Shown: positions 52,100 to 61,696 of the stretch, one piece after another
Layout of the letters: every line of letters starts with the position of its first letter
How positions within the stretch are numbered: position 1 is the first letter of the stretch
Assembly (NCBI GenBank): GCA_947387575.1
Contig: CANDOC010000004.1
Span: forward strand, 124,001 to 188,000
DNA length: 64,000 bases
Direction: 5' to 3'
Origin: Spongorhabdus nitratireducens
GTDB lineage: Bacteria; Pseudomonadota; Gammaproteobacteria; Pseudomonadales; Endozoicomonadaceae
Made by a program: the position numbers and the translations under genes
The notes under the pieces: generated by a model
What the model was told of the DNA's origin: nothing
Databases searched by the model: none
What the model saw: the letters and a program-made list of their open reading frames with translations, nothing else

Positions 52100-53883
52100 G
52101 AGTTCTCCTTCTGCTGGCTGTTTTCCAGATCTTTGGCAGCCTGACCGTAGGCGCGAACAGCTGGTTGGAATCGGGTGATATTGACCGGCTCATAGCTGAG
52201 CTGCGGTGCCTTGTCGCCCTGGTAGCTGACCAGTGAGTGCTGCAGGAAGTTTTCATCATCCCGGGTCTGATAATCATCCAGTCGCTGGTGAGCACCACGG
52301 GACTCTTTCCGGTTCACCGCAGACAGTGCCATAGCTTCGGCCACTTCCAGTGATGATTTCAATTCCAGTGCCAGCATCAGCTCGGTATTGAATGCACGGC
52401 TTTGGTCTTCAATTTTGACATCGTTGAAGCGCTGTCGCAGTTCGGTAATTTTATCCAGACCCTGTTGCATTTCGTCTTCCAGACGATAAATGCCGAAAGC
52501 CTTTTCCATGGTGCTGCACATATCCTTGCGCAGAGCGGAAATCTTTTCAGAGCCTTTGGCCTGTCGCAGCTGGTCGATCATGCCGACCATGGCTTCACCC
52601 TGCTGTTGCAGCAGCTGGTCACTGCTGGAGGTGGCCTGAGTTGCAAACTCCGCAGCCTGCTGACCAGCAACCTTGCCGAAAACCACCAGTTCGGACAGTG
52701 AGTTAGAGCCCAGACGGTTAGCACCGTGGATACCAACACTGGAGCACTCACCGACAGCAAACAGGCCGGGAATGGAAGTGGAGGTCATGTCGGTTTTAAT
52801 GCCACCCATGGTGTAGTGGACTGCCGGACGTACCGGAATTGGCTGGTGAACCGGATCAACACCGACATACTTTTTGGCCAGTGACAGAATCATTGGCAGT
52901 CGTTCTTTCAGTCGGGCTTCGCCTAGATGACGCAGATCCAGATGAACCGCATCACCCATGGATGTTTCGATGGTGCGACCTTTCTGCTGTTCATGCCAGA
53001 AAGCCTGGGACAGCTTGTCACGGGGACCCAGCTCCATGGTTTTGTTTTCAGGCTTACCCGGAGGTGTTTCAGGGCCGAGACCATAGTCTTGCAGATAACG
53101 ATAGCCATCCTTGTTCAGCAGGATACCGCCCTCACCACGACAGCCTTCGGTCATCAGAATGCCTGAGCCGGGCAGACCGGTCGGGTGGTACTGAACAAAC
53201 TCAAGATCGCGCAGTTTGACCCCGGCACGGTAGGCCATGGCAATACCGTCACCGGTAACAATGCCGCCGTTAGTGTTAAACCGGAACAGTCGGCCGGCAC
53301 CGCCGGTAGCAAGAATCACTGACTTGGCCTGAATCATGAACGGCTCGCCAGTTTTCAGCTCAATCGCCACACAGCCCTGACAGCGACCATCTTCAATGAT
53401 CAGGTCAGTGACATAATATTCGTCACAGCGCTTGATGGAAGGATGCTTCAGCGAGGTCTGGAACAGGGTATGGAGCATATGGAACCCGGTTTTGTCGGCT
53501 GCAAACCAGGTCCGCTCTATTTTCATGCCGCCAAAGGCGCGGACATTGGTGTCGCCATTTTCCTTGCGAGACCAGGGACAGCCCCAGTGCTCCAGCTGGA
53601 TCATCTCTTCAGTTGCATTGGCAATAAAGTAGTCAACCGCATCCTGATCACACAGCCAGTCGCCCCCGGCGACAGTATCCTGAAAATGATTTTCCAGGGT
53701 GTCATGATCCTGGATTACACCGGCTGAGCCTCCCTCTGCGGCCACCGTATGGCTACGCATCGGATAGACTTTTGAAAGCAGGGTTATATTCAGCTTTGGA
53801 TTGGCTTCAGCAGCGGCTATGGCCGAACGCAGGCCGGCACCCCCGGCTCCGATAACGGCGATATCAGTTTTCAGGACCTGCAT
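52096..53883 (-). CDS. frdA: Fumarate reductase flavoprotein subunit
   Basis: The 595-residue protein matches E. coli FrdA closely. It has the FAD fold [18 protein letters not shown], His45 in SHTVAAEGG for covalent FAD, the catalytic region with [19 protein letters not shown], and [15 protein letters not shown]. It reduces fumarate to succinate in the last step of anaerobic fumarate respiration. It is the first gene of frdABCD. The upstream region (53884-54368) is shared with the divergent glpX and holds a 10-bp inverted repeat at 53985-54024. The yjjPB pair and dcu elsewhere in the window fit the same metabolism. Confidence 0.96.
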   Translation of the reverse strand: MQVLKTDIAVIGAGGAGLRSAIAAAEANPKLNITLLSKVYPMRSHTVAAEGGSAGVIQDHDTLENHFQDTVAGGDWLCDQDAVDYFIANATEEMIQLEHWGCPWSRKENGDTNVRAFGGMKIERTWFAADKTGFHMLHTLFQTSLKHPSIKRCDEYYVTDLIIEDGRCQGCVAIELKTGEPFMIQAKSVILATGGAGRLFRFNTNGGIVTGDGIAMAYRAGVKLRDLEFVQYHPTGLPGSGILMTEGCRGEGGILLNKDGYRYLQDYGLGPETPPGKPENKTMELGPRDKLSQAFWHEQQKGRTIETSMGDAVHLDLRHLGEARLKERLPMILSLAKKYVGVDPVHQPIPVRPAVHYTMGGIKTDMTSTSIPGLFAVGECSSVGIHGANRLGSNSLSELVVFGKVAGQQAAEFATQATSSSDQLLQQQGEAMVGMIDQLRQAKGSEKISALRKDMCSTMEKAFGIYRLEDEMQQGLDKITELRQRFNDVKIEDQSRAFNTELMLALELKSSLEVAEAMALSAVNRKESRGAHQRLDDYQTRDDENFLQHSLVSYQGDKAPQLSYEPVNITRFQPAVRAYGQAAKDLENSQQKENS

Positions 53884-53984
53884 GAATCAGGAGCCCTCTT
53901 GGTAACTATAAGAAAGACGGATGACGTCTGTTTTTGAATAGACTTCGGGCGAGTAATTGAGCTAAGGGAAAGCACTACAGTAGC

Positions 53985-54024
53985 GACTCGCAGCGTTATT
54001 TTACCCTGAAGATTGCTGCGAGTC
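53985..54024. promoter_or_regulatory. Inverted repeat in the frdA-glpX divergent region (53884-54368)
   Basis: GACTCGCAGC (53985-53994) pairs perfectly with GCTGCGAGTC (54015-54024) around a 20-base loop, about 100-140 bp upstream of frdA. It could be a 5'-leader structure or an operator. The rest of this AT-rich gap holds no gene. A TTGAT-TGTG-ATTGA element at 54170-54183 matches the FNR box only in part. Confidence 0.45.
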
Positions 54025-54368
54025 TTAGCTGTTTTAGTGTTGAAATATGGAAATTATATGCCTTATTGCCTTGGAGCAAAGTTTTGCACTGATGATACTA
54101 ATTCAGGATGTGAATATTTGAATCGAAGAGCCGTTATTTTTCTTCAGTTATCAAGTCTCAGTTACCTTTTTGATTGTGATTGATGTGCAAATTTCAGAAC
54201 CAAATATCATAGATTTTTTTGTATATCATAAAAGTGGAATGAGTCATTTCCCGGTGACAGAAAATAGCCTTTGCTTAATGAGCTCCTGACTTTACTCACT
54301 GCTCTTTCTTAATCCTTGTGCATGCTATACAGTCCGCCCCGCAAACCCACGTATATGGATACCCATCA

Positions 54369-55379
54369 ATGAAGCGCGAACTGGCAATTGAATTTTCCCG
54401 GGTTACCGAATCAGCGGCTCTTGCTGGTTACAAGTGGCTTGGGCGCGGTGACAAGAATGCAGCCGATGGCGCTGCTGTAGAGACCATGCGAACCCTGCTG
54501 AACCAGATCGATATCAATGGCGAGATCGTGATTGGTGAGGGTGAAATTGATGAGGCGCCGATGCTGTATATCGGCGAGCAGGTGGGCAAGGGTGTTGGTG
54601 ATGCGGTAGATATTGCCGTAGACCCGATTGAAGGCACCCGAATGACAGCAATGGGCCAGAACAATGCAGTGGCAGTGATGGCGGTTGGTGAAAAGGGCTG
54701 CTTCCTGAAAGCGCCGGATATGTATATGGAAAAGCTGGTGGTTGGCCCTGCAGCCAAGGGTGTTATCGACCTGGACCGCCCTCTGATGGAAAACTTCGAG
54801 AATATTGCCATTGCCCTGGGCAAATCACTTGAAGAGCTGACCGTAATTACCTTGGCCAAGCCGCGTCATGACAAGGTGATCAGTGTGATGCAGGATGTCG
54901 GTATTCGAGTCTTTGCCATTCCTGATGGTGATGTGGCCGCTTCCATTCTGACCTGTATGCCGGACAGTGAAGTTGATGTGATGTACTGCATTGGTGGTGC
55001 GCCGGAAGGTGTGATTTCTGCTGCCGTTATCCGGGCGCTGGATGGTGATATGCAGGGCCGTCTGGTACCGCGCCATGAAGCCAAGGGTGATACCCCGGAA
55101 AATCGCGAAGCAGGCGAAGAAGAAATCAAACGCTGCAACGAGATGGGCGTTGAAGCCGGCAAGGCGTTGCGACTGGAACAGATGGTTTCCAGCGATGAAG
55201 TGATCTTCTCTGCTACCGGTATTACCAAGGGTGATCTGTTGGCAGGTATTCAGCGCAAGGGTAATATTGCTTCCACTGAAACCCTGTTGATTCGTGGTAA
55301 ATCACGAACTATCCGACGTATACAGTCTATTCATTACCTTGATCGAAAGGACGAGGAAGTAAAGCGTAACATCCTCTGA
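54369..55379 (+). CDS. glpX: Class II fructose-1,6-bisphosphatase GlpX
   Basis: The 336-residue enzyme has the E. coli GlpX length and hydrolyses fructose 1,6-bisphosphate in gluconeogenesis. Visible motifs are the N-terminus MKRELAIEFSRVTESAALAGYKWLGRGDKNAADGAAVE, a metal-site EGEIDEAPML, DPIEGTR, and YCIGGAPEGV. I chose the ATG at 54369; an upstream GTG would add 17 non-family residues. It is divergent from frdA. A MITE-like element is inserted between its stop codon and its probable terminator. Confidence 0.95.
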   Translation: MKRELAIEFSRVTESAALAGYKWLGRGDKNAADGAAVETMRTLLNQIDINGEIVIGEGEIDEAPMLYIGEQVGKGVGDAVDIAVDPIEGTRMTAMGQNNAVAVMAVGEKGCFLKAPDMYMEKLVVGPAAKGVIDLDRPLMENFENIAIALGKSLEELTVITLAKPRHDKVISVMQDVGIRVFAIPDGDVAASILTCMPDSEVDVMYCIGGAPEGVISAAVIRALDGDMQGRLVPRHEAKGDTPENREAGEEEIKRCNEMGVEAGKALRLEQMVSSDEVIFSATGITKGDLLAGIQRKGNIASTETLLIRGKSRTIRRIQSIHYLDRKDEEVKRNIL

Positions 55380-55409
55380 TTCCGGACTCTGATTCCAGAA
55401 AAGCCTTTT

Positions 55410-55571
55410 AGAGCTTGTTCATAATCTTTCGCGGATAGCGAGAATGTTGAGAAAAGTCCCAGATTCTTCGATTTTTCGAGGCGCATAGTGGTTCTATGTA
55501 ACGAGGAAAAGCGGAGAATCAGGGGCTTTTATCGGCATTTGTAGCCCGCGATAAGATTGTGAACAGGCTCT
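55410..55571. mobile_element. 160-bp fold-back (MITE-like) element with TTA target duplication
   Basis: The element core is 55411-55570. Its ends are imperfect inverted repeats (GAGCTTGTTCATAATCTTTC at the left; the complement of the right end reads GAGCCTGTTCACAATCTTAT). TTA flanks both sides (55408-55410 and 55571-55573). Inside, CCCAGATTCT and AGAATCAGGG form a second stem around a CATAG-TGGTT-CTATG hairpin tip. It has no gene. A truncated copy lies at 20810-20868 across the end of yjjB. Confidence 0.78.
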
Positions 55572-55585
55572 TAGATTCCATTCTG

Positions 55586-55626
55586 AAAAACAGCCGGCTA
55601 TTTATTCAAAATAACGGCTGTTTTTT
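55586..55626 (+). terminator. Rho-independent terminator, probably of glpX
   Basis: AAAAACAGCCG (55586-55596) pairs with CGGCTGTTTTT (55615-55625), followed by more T. It is 207 bases after glpX, displaced by the element at 55410-55571. The stretch from here to the tolC start at 55883 is AT-rich and holds the tolC promoter region only. Confidence 0.85.
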
Positions 55627-55882
55627 ACTTTTCCCTCTTTACTTTTTTTCTATTGTCGTAGCAGCTTTCTTCTGTGTGCATGCCAAATTTTCCGTTTTAC
55701 ATGCATGGATGAATGTTTAGGCTTTATGACTATTTCAATTGTCGATCGAATAGGTTAAAACGGACGATTACAACGATAGTTCTACACCTGCACGCACTGT
55801 TTGACATCCCCCGAGTGTGGTTGGGGCAGCCCTTGGGGTTTGTCTGTCCCGGGCAGGAATAAATCCATATCAAGAGATTTGT

Positions 55883-57250
55883 ATGCCGTTTAAATCCATA
55901 ATGAATCGCCTGCCAGTAAATTGTCTGTCCGCCAGTGCGCTGGCTCTTGCTGTATCCATGAGTGCCCAGGCTGGCACTATTGACCTGATGCAGTCTTATG
56001 AGCTGGCACTGCAGCAGGACAAAGGGCTGGCAACGGCTCATGCCTCCTTGCTGGCGTCAGAAGAAAATCCGAATCAGACACGTGCCCAGTTGCTGCCATC
56101 CCTGAGTGTCGGTGCCAATACTGCTTATAACAAAACCAGTAATGGACGTAACGGCCAGGGTGACCTGAACGATGATTATAATTCCAATGGCTGGTCTGCC
56201 ACCCTGCGTCAGCCGGTGTTTAATCTGAATCGCTGGTTCTCTCACGAGCAAACCAAATTCCTGACAGAAGCGGCCCGTACCAACTTTGCCAAGGAGCAGC
56301 AGGCGGTGATTCTGCGTGTGTCCGAGGCTTACTTTGCGATTTTGCGGGCAGAGGACAAGCTCAGCACTGCTGTTGCCCAGGAAGAAGCTTTCAAGACCCA
56401 GCTGGACCAGACTCGTCAGCGGTTTGAAGTCGGTCTGATTGCTGAAACCGATGTATTGGAAGCTCAGGCTGCATACGACGATGCCCGGGTTACCCGGATT
56501 CTGGCTAAAAACAGCCTGACAGTCGCCAGTGAAAACCTGCGGGTGATTATCAACCAGCCGGTTGATGATGTGGCCAGCCTGAACAAGGATATGCCAGTTA
56601 ATGCGCCGGTTCCGTCCTCTGCAGAAGCCTGGGTGGACAGCGCGGTTAAGGGTAACCTGACTTTAAAAGCTTCCCGTCAGAATATTACTGCAGCTGAAAG
56701 TGCCCTGAGAACAGCCAAGTCAGGACACCTGCCTACCGTGGATGCTGTTGCCAGTTATTCTTCCAGCAGCTCCAATGCGGACTCTGCCCGCAGCGGTGCG
56801 TTCGATGGTGATAACTCCCAGACTGCATTCAAACTGGAATTGAACCTGCCCATCTACAGCGGTGGTGCGACCAGCTCCAAGGTTCGTCAGGCCGGTTTCC
56901 AGCTGCAACAGGCACAGGAAACCAGTGACAATACCCTGCGTCGGGTCGCTGCTGATACCCGCAGCCTGTATCAGACTGTGACTGCTGATATCGACCGGGT
57001 TGAAGCACGGATGCTCGGCATCAAGTCCAACGAAAGTGCGCTGGAAGCTGTTAAGGCGGGTTATGAAGTAGGTACCCGTACTGTGGTGGATGTCCTGAAT
57101 GCCCAGCGCAACCTGTTTGCTGCACGTCAGGACTATCTGGATGCCCGTTATGACTTCATTATCAATACCCTGAAGCTGAAGCAGGCCGCAGGTTCTCTGG
57201 ATGAGTCTGATTTGCAAGTGCTGAACAAGTGGGTTTCTGCTGAAGCCTGA
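55883..57250 (+). CDS. tolC: TolC-family outer-membrane channel protein
   Basis: The 455-residue protein has a signal peptide ending SAQA before GTIDLMQSYELALQQD. It shows the two-fold repeated TolC coiled-coil/beta pattern: residues with FAKEQQAVILRVSEAYFAILRAEDKL, RQRFEVGLIAETDVLEAQAAYD, and a second repeat with KAGYEVGTRTVVDVLNAQRNLFAARQDYLDARYDFI. TolC gives an exit duct for RND pumps and type I secretion; the RND pump at the start of the window is a possible partner. I chose the ATG at 55883 with AAGAGA upstream. A terminator follows at 57281. Confidence 0.93.
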   Translation: MPFKSIMNRLPVNCLSASALALAVSMSAQAGTIDLMQSYELALQQDKGLATAHASLLASEENPNQTRAQLLPSLSVGANTAYNKTSNGRNGQGDLNDDYNSNGWSATLRQPVFNLNRWFSHEQTKFLTEAARTNFAKEQQAVILRVSEAYFAILRAEDKLSTAVAQEEAFKTQLDQTRQRFEVGLIAETDVLEAQAAYDDARVTRILAKNSLTVASENLRVIINQPVDDVASLNKDMPVNAPVPSSAEAWVDSAVKGNLTLKASRQNITAAESALRTAKSGHLPTVDAVASYSSSSSNADSARSGAFDGDNSQTAFKLELNLPIYSGGATSSKVRQAGFQLQQAQETSDNTLRRVAADTRSLYQTVTADIDRVEARMLGIKSNESALEAVKAGYEVGTRTVVDVLNAQRNLFAARQDYLDARYDFIINTLKLKQAAGSLDESDLQVLNKWVSAEA

Positions 57251-57280
57251 TAAGTCGAGCGTTTGAAACGCTTGATACTT

Positions 57281-57314
57281 AAGCCCGTACAGTCCTGATT
57301 GTGCGGGCTTTTCT
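57281..57314 (+). terminator. Rho-independent terminator of tolC
   Basis: AAGCCCG (57281-57287) pairs with CGGGCTT (57304-57310), then TTCT follows. It lies 31 bases after the tolC stop codon and 52 bases before the EamA gene. Confidence 0.8.
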
Positions 57315-57365
57315 GTATATCAGTCTCTATTCTTTGGCAACAGCATAAATAAAAGAAGCCCCTTG

Positions 57366-58289
57366 ATGAGTGAAAAAACTACAAGTTACAGCAAATTGGT
57401 AGCCGTTGTTGCTGTCGTGTCTACCACTCTGTTCTGGGGAGGAAACAGTGTTGCCGCACGTCTGGGCGTTGGGGAGATACCTCCGGTCAGCTTTGCGTTC
57501 TGGCGCTGGTTGCTGGCACTGATGATTCTGCTGCCTTTTACCGCAAGGGATTTGTGGATAAACCGGTTGGTTCTTCAACAATACAAATGGAAGCTGTTGA
57601 TACTGGCGATACCCAGCATCACTGTGTTCAATACCATGGTTTATCTTTCAGCTGCCACGACTCCGGCCGTTAATATCAGCCTGATTCAAACAGCACTACC
57701 ACTGTTCACTATTTTATTATCGATTGTTTTGTTAGGCATCTGGCCGCATGGATTGCAGCTCTTGGGTATGGCGATTGCGTTTAGCGGGCTACTGACCATT
57801 GTCAGTCGTGGTGACCTGTCAGTACTGGCTTCGCTGCAAATTGGTACAGGGGAGTGTCTGATGCTGTTTGCAACCCTGTGCTGGAGCTTTTACACGGTTT
57901 TACTCAATCGCTTCAAGATCCCTATTACCGGCGCATCGTTGCTGACAGTTCTGGTGACTATTGGCGTGACGCTGCTGCTACCTTTCTATCTGATTGAATT
58001 GAAGCAGGTTGGCGGGTTTGCCCTGACATTGCCGCGGGCCGGTTTGCTGGTTTATGTCTCACTGTTTGCCTCGGTGCTGGCCTATACCTTCTGGATTATC
58101 GGGACACACACACTGGGCTCTAACAATATTGCCATGTTCAACTATCTGATTCCTGTCTTTGCTGCTTTGTTGGCCTGGCTGATTCTGGGTGAAAGGCTCT
58201 ACACCTATCATATCTCCGGTGCAGGTCTGATCTTTGGTGGGTTATGGCTGGCAGTGAGAAAGAAGGAGAATAAAAGCAAGGCTGCCTGA
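57366..58289 (+). CDS. EamA/DMT-family transporter
   Basis: The 307-residue membrane protein has ten hydrophobic helices in two EamA repeats. Typical segments are TLFWGGNSVAARLGVGEIPPVSFAFWRWLLALMIL and, at the second repeat, a final ALLAWLILGERLYTYHISGAGLIFGGLWLAV. Family members export amino acids or metabolites, or import them; the substrate cannot be told. I chose ATG at 57366 over the TTG three bases before. It converges with the glutathione S-transferase gene. Confidence 0.9.
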   Translation: MSEKTTSYSKLVAVVAVVSTTLFWGGNSVAARLGVGEIPPVSFAFWRWLLALMILLPFTARDLWINRLVLQQYKWKLLILAIPSITVFNTMVYLSAATTPAVNISLIQTALPLFTILLSIVLLGIWPHGLQLLGMAIAFSGLLTIVSRGDLSVLASLQIGTGECLMLFATLCWSFYTVLLNRFKIPITGASLLTVLVTIGVTLLLPFYLIELKQVGGFALTLPRAGLLVYVSLFASVLAYTFWIIGTHTLGSNNIAMFNYLIPVFAALLAWLILGERLYTYHISGAGLIFGGLWLAVRKKENKSKAA

Positions 58290-58298
58290 TGTGAGAGT

Positions 58299-58336
58299 CA
58301 GGGAGTGGTCAGTATATGATGAGCTAACTCCCTGAA
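58299..58336. terminator. Hairpin between convergent EamA and GST genes
   Basis: TCAGGGAGT (58299-58307) and ACTCCCTGA (58328-58336) are perfect complements in the 58-bp gap. The T-run is weak, but the position suits a shared terminator. Confidence 0.55.
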
Positions 58337-58347
58337 CTTTAATGGCC

Positions 58348-58959
58348 TCAGGCTGACATGCTGGGGCGTGCTGATACCTGCTTATGCCAGCGCAGCAGAT
58401 GAGTTTGATCTTCGCTGGGACGCAGTCCGACAACCCGGGCAAAATCCAGTGCACACACTGCGGTAATATCCGCTACGGTAAACTTGTCACCGGCGATATA
58501 GTCATTGCTTTCCAGGTGCTGGTTAAGGAAAGCCATAAACTTCGCCGCATTCTTGCCGCTTTCATCACCCCACTCCTTTACCGGCGTCATACGATCGGCA
58601 AAGTAGCCTGTAGAGTGCTGGAAGCACATACCGACCGGCAACATAAAGTAGAAATCGCACCAACGCTGCCACATCTCGATGGTTGCTTTTTCAATGGCGG
58701 TTTCACCCATCAGGGAAGGCTCGGGCACGGTTTCTTCGAAGTAACGACAGATCGCAATGGTTTCCGAGATGCAGGTGCCATCATCCAGTTCCAGCACCGG
58801 TACCTTGGTCAGTGGATTGCGGGCTTTGTGCTCCGGCGTCAGGTTCTCACCCTTTTTCAGATCCAGCTGGATATATTCGATATCAGTAATGCCTTTCTCG
58901 GCAGCAAAGATTCTTACCCGACGCGGGTTGGGAGCAGGGCCGGTCTCATATATTTTCAT
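58348..58959 (-). CDS. Glutathione S-transferase family protein
   Basis: The 203-residue protein has a thioredoxin-like N-terminal domain (about 1-78: MKIYETGPAPNPRRVRIFAAEKGI and KVPVLELDDGTCISETIAICRYFEE, with the cis-Pro and SNAIL-type Ser-Glu) and a helical C-terminal domain with DYIAGDKFTVADITAVCALDFARVVG. It conjugates glutathione to electrophiles or acts in stress defence. I chose the ATG at 58959, after GGAAAA; an upstream start would add 30 residues not in the family. A terminator precedes it from the upstream gene. Confidence 0.9.
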   Translation of the reverse strand: MKIYETGPAPNPRRVRIFAAEKGITDIEYIQLDLKKGENLTPEHKARNPLTKVPVLELDDGTCISETIAICRYFEETVPEPSLMGETAIEKATIEMWQRWCDFYFMLPVGMCFQHSTGYFADRMTPVKEWGDESGKNAAKFMAFLNQHLESNDYIAGDKFTVADITAVCALDFARVVGLRPSEDQTHLLRWHKQVSARPSMSA

Positions 58960-58981
58960 TATTTTTTCCGTTACGGCATGC

Positions 58982-59012
58982 AAAACTGGCGACTGTCGTA
59001 AGAACAGTCGCC
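58982..59012 (-). terminator. Rho-independent terminator of the DUF523/DUF1722 gene
   Basis: On the minus strand GGCGACTGT and ACAGTCGCC (58988-58996 with 59004-59012) form a perfect 9-bp stem with a 7-base loop, followed by AGTTTT. It lies 61 bases after the stop codon of the gene at 59073. Confidence 0.8.
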
Positions 59013-59072
59013 GTAACAGGGTAAAGAAGCTTTCGAATTCGGGCAACAAGTGACCGGGCTATATCAGAGCTA

Positions 59073-60053
59073 TCAGAGCTGATTTCTAAGCCCGAGCTCA
59101 GCTGGGTAGGGCAGAAGGTAGCGTTGGGACTGGACAAACTCATCACCGGTTTGTTCGACATAGTGTGCCAGCAGTGTCATCGGTGTTGTCAGGTTCACTT
59201 CACCGCGACGGTATTGTTCGATAACAGCAAGAATAGACTGTCTGGCTTCGCCTGATACCGAACGTTTCAGATGTCCCAGAATATGCTGCAACACATTGCA
59301 GTGCCCCTTGCGGGAAGCGGGTTTACGGATAGCTTCAGTAAAGCGGGTAAAGTAGCTTTCCATCAGCTCCTCCAGCGGAGCCTGACGTGACTCTGCCAGA
59401 AACCGGCCCAACTCCTTATAGGTTTTCTGACTGTGGGCCATTAACAGATATTTGTGCTTGCTGTGGTACTGCAGCAGGTTGTGATAGGTGGGTTGCTCCT
59501 GCACTTCGTGGCGGAAGTGATAATGGGAAAAAACCCGCATCACAAAATTTTCCCGCAGCCGAGGGTCATGTAAACGTCCTTCTTCCTCTATCGGCAGCAT
59601 TGGCCAGGCCGCAATCAGGGCATCGGCAAACAACCCCCGGGTACGTTCTTCATGAGGATATCCGTTCTCCTGATATACCTTGATACGTTCCATGCCGCAG
59701 CTGGGTGAGTTCTTCATCAGAATATAACCGTCCACTGCATCATACTTGTCGAGCTGCTCATGGAATCCGTCTTTTAATTGTTGAGTCAGATCCTGCTTGT
59801 CATCATCACTGAACTGCAGCACAGGATTATGCGGATCGCCGGTCAAACGCATGGTTGGACGCGGAATCCCGAATCCTGCAGCCACTTCCGGGCAGAAGGG
59901 TTGGTATTCAAAGTGTTGGGCCAATATTCCCAGACACATTTTTGACTGGGTATGGCCTCCGTTATAACGCACATTTTCACCCAGCAGGCAGGAGCTGATG
60001 CCGACAGGGATTTTGTGCGGACTGGTATTGTTCGTCTGGTTCTGATCTGTCAT
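59073..60053 (-). CDS. DUF523 and DUF1722 (YbgA-like) domain protein
   Basis: The 326-residue protein joins two domains. The N-terminal DUF523 part (about 15-160) has GISSCLLGENVRYNGGH, FCPEVAAGFGIPRP and NSPSCGMERI cysteine motifs. The C-terminal DUF1722 part (about 185-305) has LLMAHSQKTYKELGRFLAESRQ and DUF1722-type helices. In E. coli ybgA (DUF1722) lies next to phr; the fusion occurs in many gammaproteobacteria but the function is unknown. Conserved Cys hint at a metal or redox role. I chose ATG 60053, with GGAGG upstream; a start at 60188 is less likely. Confidence 0.9.
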   Translation of the reverse strand: MTDQNQTNNTSPHKIPVGISSCLLGENVRYNGGHTQSKMCLGILAQHFEYQPFCPEVAAGFGIPRPTMRLTGDPHNPVLQFSDDDKQDLTQQLKDGFHEQLDKYDAVDGYILMKNSPSCGMERIKVYQENGYPHEERTRGLFADALIAAWPMLPIEEEGRLHDPRLRENFVMRVFSHYHFRHEVQEQPTYHNLLQYHSKHKYLLMAHSQKTYKELGRFLAESRQAPLEELMESYFTRFTEAIRKPASRKGHCNVLQHILGHLKRSVSGEARQSILAVIEQYRRGEVNLTTPMTLLAHYVEQTGDEFVQSQRYLLPYPAELGLRNQL

Positions 60054-60199
60054 CGCACCCTCCGGAAAAGCGAGCCTGAATCGCGAATATATAGCAAGGC
60101 TATAGCTCAGACTCTCCCGCAGTGAGCGATACTCTGTCAACAGCAAGCAGGCAGTGATTTTATTCACTGTCTGCTGCTTCAGTATCAAGCCTCAAGCGC

Positions 60200-61498
60200 T
60201 TAAGAGCTGGCGCTAATAGTTGTTTGATCTGCTGCGGCCGGCTTTTCTTTACCGGCAAGACGAAAAACCTTGAGCAGTCTTCCTGTGGTTGTGCCCTGGA
60301 TCAGCAGAGTCACCAGGATCATAAACAGCACCATCTGGATAATCAGCTCCCGGCCGGCCATATCAGCAGGCAGAGCCATCATCAGGGCGATAGGAATAGC
60401 GCCACGCAATCCACCCCAGAACATCACTGTCTGCATACCCTTGCCAATACGTTCTGCCATACCCAGGCCATTGCTGACGGGGACAAGGCCATAAATAATC
60501 ACTGCGCGAGCGACCAGTACGATCAGGCCGGTAATCAGCAGCGTCGGCATAATCAGCTCCAGCTTGTCCATATTCCACAGCAGGTGGTTTTCGGTCATAC
60601 CCATCATCAGGAAAATAAAGCTGTTGGCGACAAAGGCAGCATATTCCCAGAAAATATCAATATGCTTCCAGCGCTGTTCGTCCATCACCTGATGGCGGTT
60701 CAGACTCACCACAATACCGGCAACCAGTACTGCCATTACACCGGAAAGGTGCAGGAAATGGTCGGCGACAATAAAGGTCATATAGGCCATTACAATCATT
60801 TGAGAACGCTGGGCAAAGCGGTCATTGCGGGCCAGTCGCAATAACATGACCATCAGCACACCCATTACACCACCAAATACAACACCACCGAAGAAGACGA
60901 TGCAGAATTTCAGCAGGGCTCCCCAGAGATCGCCGGCTGTCATATCGGTGACCGATGCTCCCAGACCGACCAGCACACTGAACATGGCGATGGCGGTGGC
61001 ATCGTTAAACAGGCTTTCTCCGTCCATTAGCAGAGACAGGCGCTCATTGGCCTTCAGTTCCTTGAACAGGGCAATAACAGCCACAGGATCGGTCGCAGAT
61101 ATCAACGCACCAAAAACCAGTGCGGCACCAAGCGGCAGAATATTCAGCTGATAAAGAGAACCGGCAATAATCAGGCAGGAGATTAATACCCCGACTACAG
61201 CCAGTAACATAATCGGTGCCAGATTTTTCATCAGCTGACGGGCATCAATATTGATCGCAGCCTCAAAAATCAGTGTGGGCAGAATCACATACATAATCAG
61301 CTCGGGGCTGAGCTGTACCTGGTGTAGTGGCTCCATAAACGCGAACTTCTGGCTGAGGAAGCCCAGAACCATCCCCAGAATCAGCAGGCCTACGGTATAG
61401 GGCAGGCGAATAAAGCGGAAAAAAGTGGCACAGAAAGTGCCTACAAACAGCATGCCGAAAACGACCAGTAAAGGCTCAATGAGCATTGGCTCATGCAT
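60200..61498 (-). CDS. NhaP-type Na+(K+)/H+ antiporter (CPA1 family)
   Basis: This inner-membrane antiporter has about twelve helices. It has the CPA1 signatures FGALISATDPVAVIALFKEL and LLMDGESLFNDATAIAMFSVLV, with the ion-binding Asp pair, and a PSFIFLLMG-like SFIFLMMGMTEN. It exchanges Na+ or K+ for protons and helps salt and pH balance. The start is uncertain: the ATG at 61498 gives 432 residues; ATG at 61486 and GTG at 61546 are possible and none has a clear ribosome-binding site. It is divergent from the LysR gene. Confidence 0.9.
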   Translation of the reverse strand: MHEPMLIEPLLVVFGMLFVGTFCATFFRFIRLPYTVGLLILGMVLGFLSQKFAFMEPLHQVQLSPELIMYVILPTLIFEAAINIDARQLMKNLAPIMLLAVVGVLISCLIIAGSLYQLNILPLGAALVFGALISATDPVAVIALFKELKANERLSLLMDGESLFNDATAIAMFSVLVGLGASVTDMTAGDLWGALLKFCIVFFGGVVFGGVMGVLMVMLLRLARNDRFAQRSQMIVMAYMTFIVADHFLHLSGVMAVLVAGIVVSLNRHQVMDEQRWKHIDIFWEYAAFVANSFIFLMMGMTENHLLWNMDKLELIMPTLLITGLIVLVARAVIIYGLVPVSNGLGMAERIGKGMQTVMFWGGLRGAIPIALMMALPADMAGRELIIQMVLFMILVTLLIQGTTTGRLLKVFRLAGKEKPAAADQTTISASS

Positions 61499-61696
61499 AA
61501 CTTCAGGATTCCATAGTCTTGCTTTCTGCAAAGCAATTTTCGACACGATGAAGACGAAAATGACCTCGCAGAAAACAGTTTGTCTGCGCTGGCTCAGATT
61601 AAACCAGACCTGTTTTGGTTACACTGTGGCAACCGTATTGTCTTTTGATTAAAGGCTTTGCTTAAAAGCGAGCCCTTACATTTGTGATTGAGTGTT

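Noticed and set aside
52096-53883. Succinate dehydrogenase (SdhA) rather than fumarate reductase
   Set aside because: The flavoprotein follows E. coli FrdA closely, and the two anchor subunits match FrdC and FrdD rather than SdhC/SdhD. Gene order frdABCD supports this.
54170-54183. TTGAT-TGTG-ATTGA as an FNR box for frdA or glpX
   Set aside because: Only eight of ten positions match and it lies about 290 bp from frdA and 185 bp from glpX, too far for a typical activator site.
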